From Clostridia bacterium (GTDB lineage: Bacteria; Bacillota; Clostridia; Christensenellales; Pumilibacteraceae), in contig JAFTMM010000068.1 of NCBI GenBank assembly GCA_017452405.1, forward strand, positions 1-6,108: 6,108 nucleotides of DNA. Direction: 5' to 3'. Made by a program: the position numbers and the translations under genes. This document shows, one piece after another, positions 5,479 through 6,108 of the stretch (positions are counted from its first letter, which is position 1; each line of letters begins with the position of its first letter). The notes below the pieces were generated by a model that saw only the letters and a program-made list of their open reading frames with translations, searched no databases and had not been told where the DNA came from.

Positions 5479-6108
5479 TCAATCGAATATCATCGTGGCG
5501 AAATAATCGTCGGGCGTTTCGGCGCGTCTTATCATTCTCACGCTTCCGTCCTTTTGGAGCAGAAGTTCTGCGGAACGCAAGCGTCCGTTGTAGTTATATC
5601 CCATTGCAAAGCCGTGCGCGCCGGTATCGTGAATAGCGATAATATCGCCTTTTTCAAGCTGAGGAAGCATGCGGTCGATTGCAAACTTGTCGTTGTTTTC
5701 ACAAAGTCCGCCGACTACGTCATACTTAACCGTGCAAGGCGCATCTTCTTTGCCGAGTACGGTGATGTGGTGATACGAACCGTACATAGCAGGGCGCATA
5801 AGATTTGCGGCGCAAGCGTCCACGCCTGCGTATTCCTTATAGATATGCTTGAAGTGAAGCACGGTGGTGATAAGATTACCGTACGGTCCGAGCATATAAC
5901 GTCCGAGTTCGGTACGAATGGAGGGCTTGAGATTGCCCGTGAATACTTTCTCGTATTCCGCTCTTACTTTCTTGGCAATAACGGGGATACTCGGCTTATC
6001 CTCTTCGGGGCGGTAGGGAATACCTACTCCACCCGAAAGGTTTATGAACGCAAACTCCGCGCCCGTTTCTTCCGCAAGCTCTCTTACTGTTTCAAACAGA
6101 ATACCTGC
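5479..6108 (-). CDS. lysA: Diaminopimelate decarboxylase family protein, C-terminal part (5' end outside window)
   Basis: The visible 209 residues are the C-terminal part of a PLP-dependent fold-type III decarboxylase. The best match is diaminopimelate decarboxylase, which makes L-lysine from meso-diaminopimelate. The frame is open to the right edge, and the first in-frame ATG (5895) falls inside the conserved ELGRYMLGPYG segment, so it is not the start. Numbering from the edge, the segment FINLSGGVGIPY (21-32) corresponds to the glycine-rich PLP phosphate loop; ELGRYMLGPYG (67-77) corresponds to the usual EPGR motif; MRPAMY (104-109) to the substrate-binding segment; and CENNDKFA (136-143) carries the Cys-Glu pair that acts in trans at the dimer interface. 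GAHGFAMGYNYNG (163-175) replaces the more usual GAYG-type motif. The PLP lysine lies outside the window. A related amino-acid decarboxylase cannot be fully excluded. The gene converges on araA and is unlikely to share its regulation. Confidence 0.85.
   Translation of the reverse strand, partial: AGILFETVRELAEETGAEFAFINLSGGVGIPYRPEEDKPSIPVIAKKVRAEYEKVFTGNLKPSIRTELGRYMLGPYGNLITTVLHFKHIYKEYAGVDACAANLMRPAMYGSYHHITVLGKEDAPCTVKYDVVGGLCENNDKFAIDRMLPQLEKGDIIAIHDTGAHGFAMGYNYNGRLRSAELLLQKDGSVRMIRRAETPDDYFATMIFD

Noticed and set aside
1..6108. Mobile element, CRISPR array, tRNA/rRNA, toxin-antitoxin or defence genes
   Set aside because: I found no transposase, phage or defence protein, regular repeat-spacer structure, terminal inverted repeats or structured RNA gene. 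The only hairpins seen are the two intrinsic terminators.

Overview
The window reads as a chromosomal segment from a Gram-positive, probably clostridial (Firmicutes) bacterium. This rests on GGAGG-type ribosome binding sites, compact spacing, moderate G+C and the family character of the proteins. No 16S or other taxonomic marker is present, so the organism is inferred. There is no sign of a mobile element, CRISPR array, tRNA, rRNA or riboswitch.

Layout from left to right: (1) the 3' part of a multi-pass ABC-2 type permease gene on the + strand, cut by the left window edge; (2) a hairpin terminator at 608-641; (3) an AraC-family regulator on the - strand (655-1515); (4) a 178-base divergent promoter region (1516-1693) with a strong promoter for the regulator, a weaker one for the sugar genes, and a 14-base direct repeat lying in both; (5) a 760-codon + strand gene (1694-3976) fusing an FGGY-family sugar kinase to a complete L-ribulose-5-phosphate 4-epimerase (AraD); (6) L-arabinose isomerase araA (3984-5405), seven bases downstream; (7) a bidirectional hairpin terminator at 5429-5460; (8) the C-terminal part of a diaminopimelate decarboxylase gene (lysA-like) on the - strand, cut by the right edge.

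Together, genes 5 and 6 encode the whole isomerase route of L-arabinose catabolism in two polypeptides: AraA makes L-ribulose, the kinase domain makes L-ribulose 5-phosphate, and the AraD domain makes D-xylulose 5-phosphate for the pentose phosphate pathway. The divergent AraC-type protein is the obvious candidate arabinose-responsive regulator of this two-gene operon and of itself. No arabinose transporter or arabinosidase lies in the window. The permease at the left and the decarboxylase at the right are separated from the arabinose unit by terminators and look functionally unrelated.

The most notable item is the in-frame kinase-epimerase (AraB-AraD type) fusion. It joins two consecutive enzymes of the pathway and appears intact in both active sites. 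Nothing else here looks like a previously undescribed system; the remaining findings are regulatory or active-site details of modest interest.
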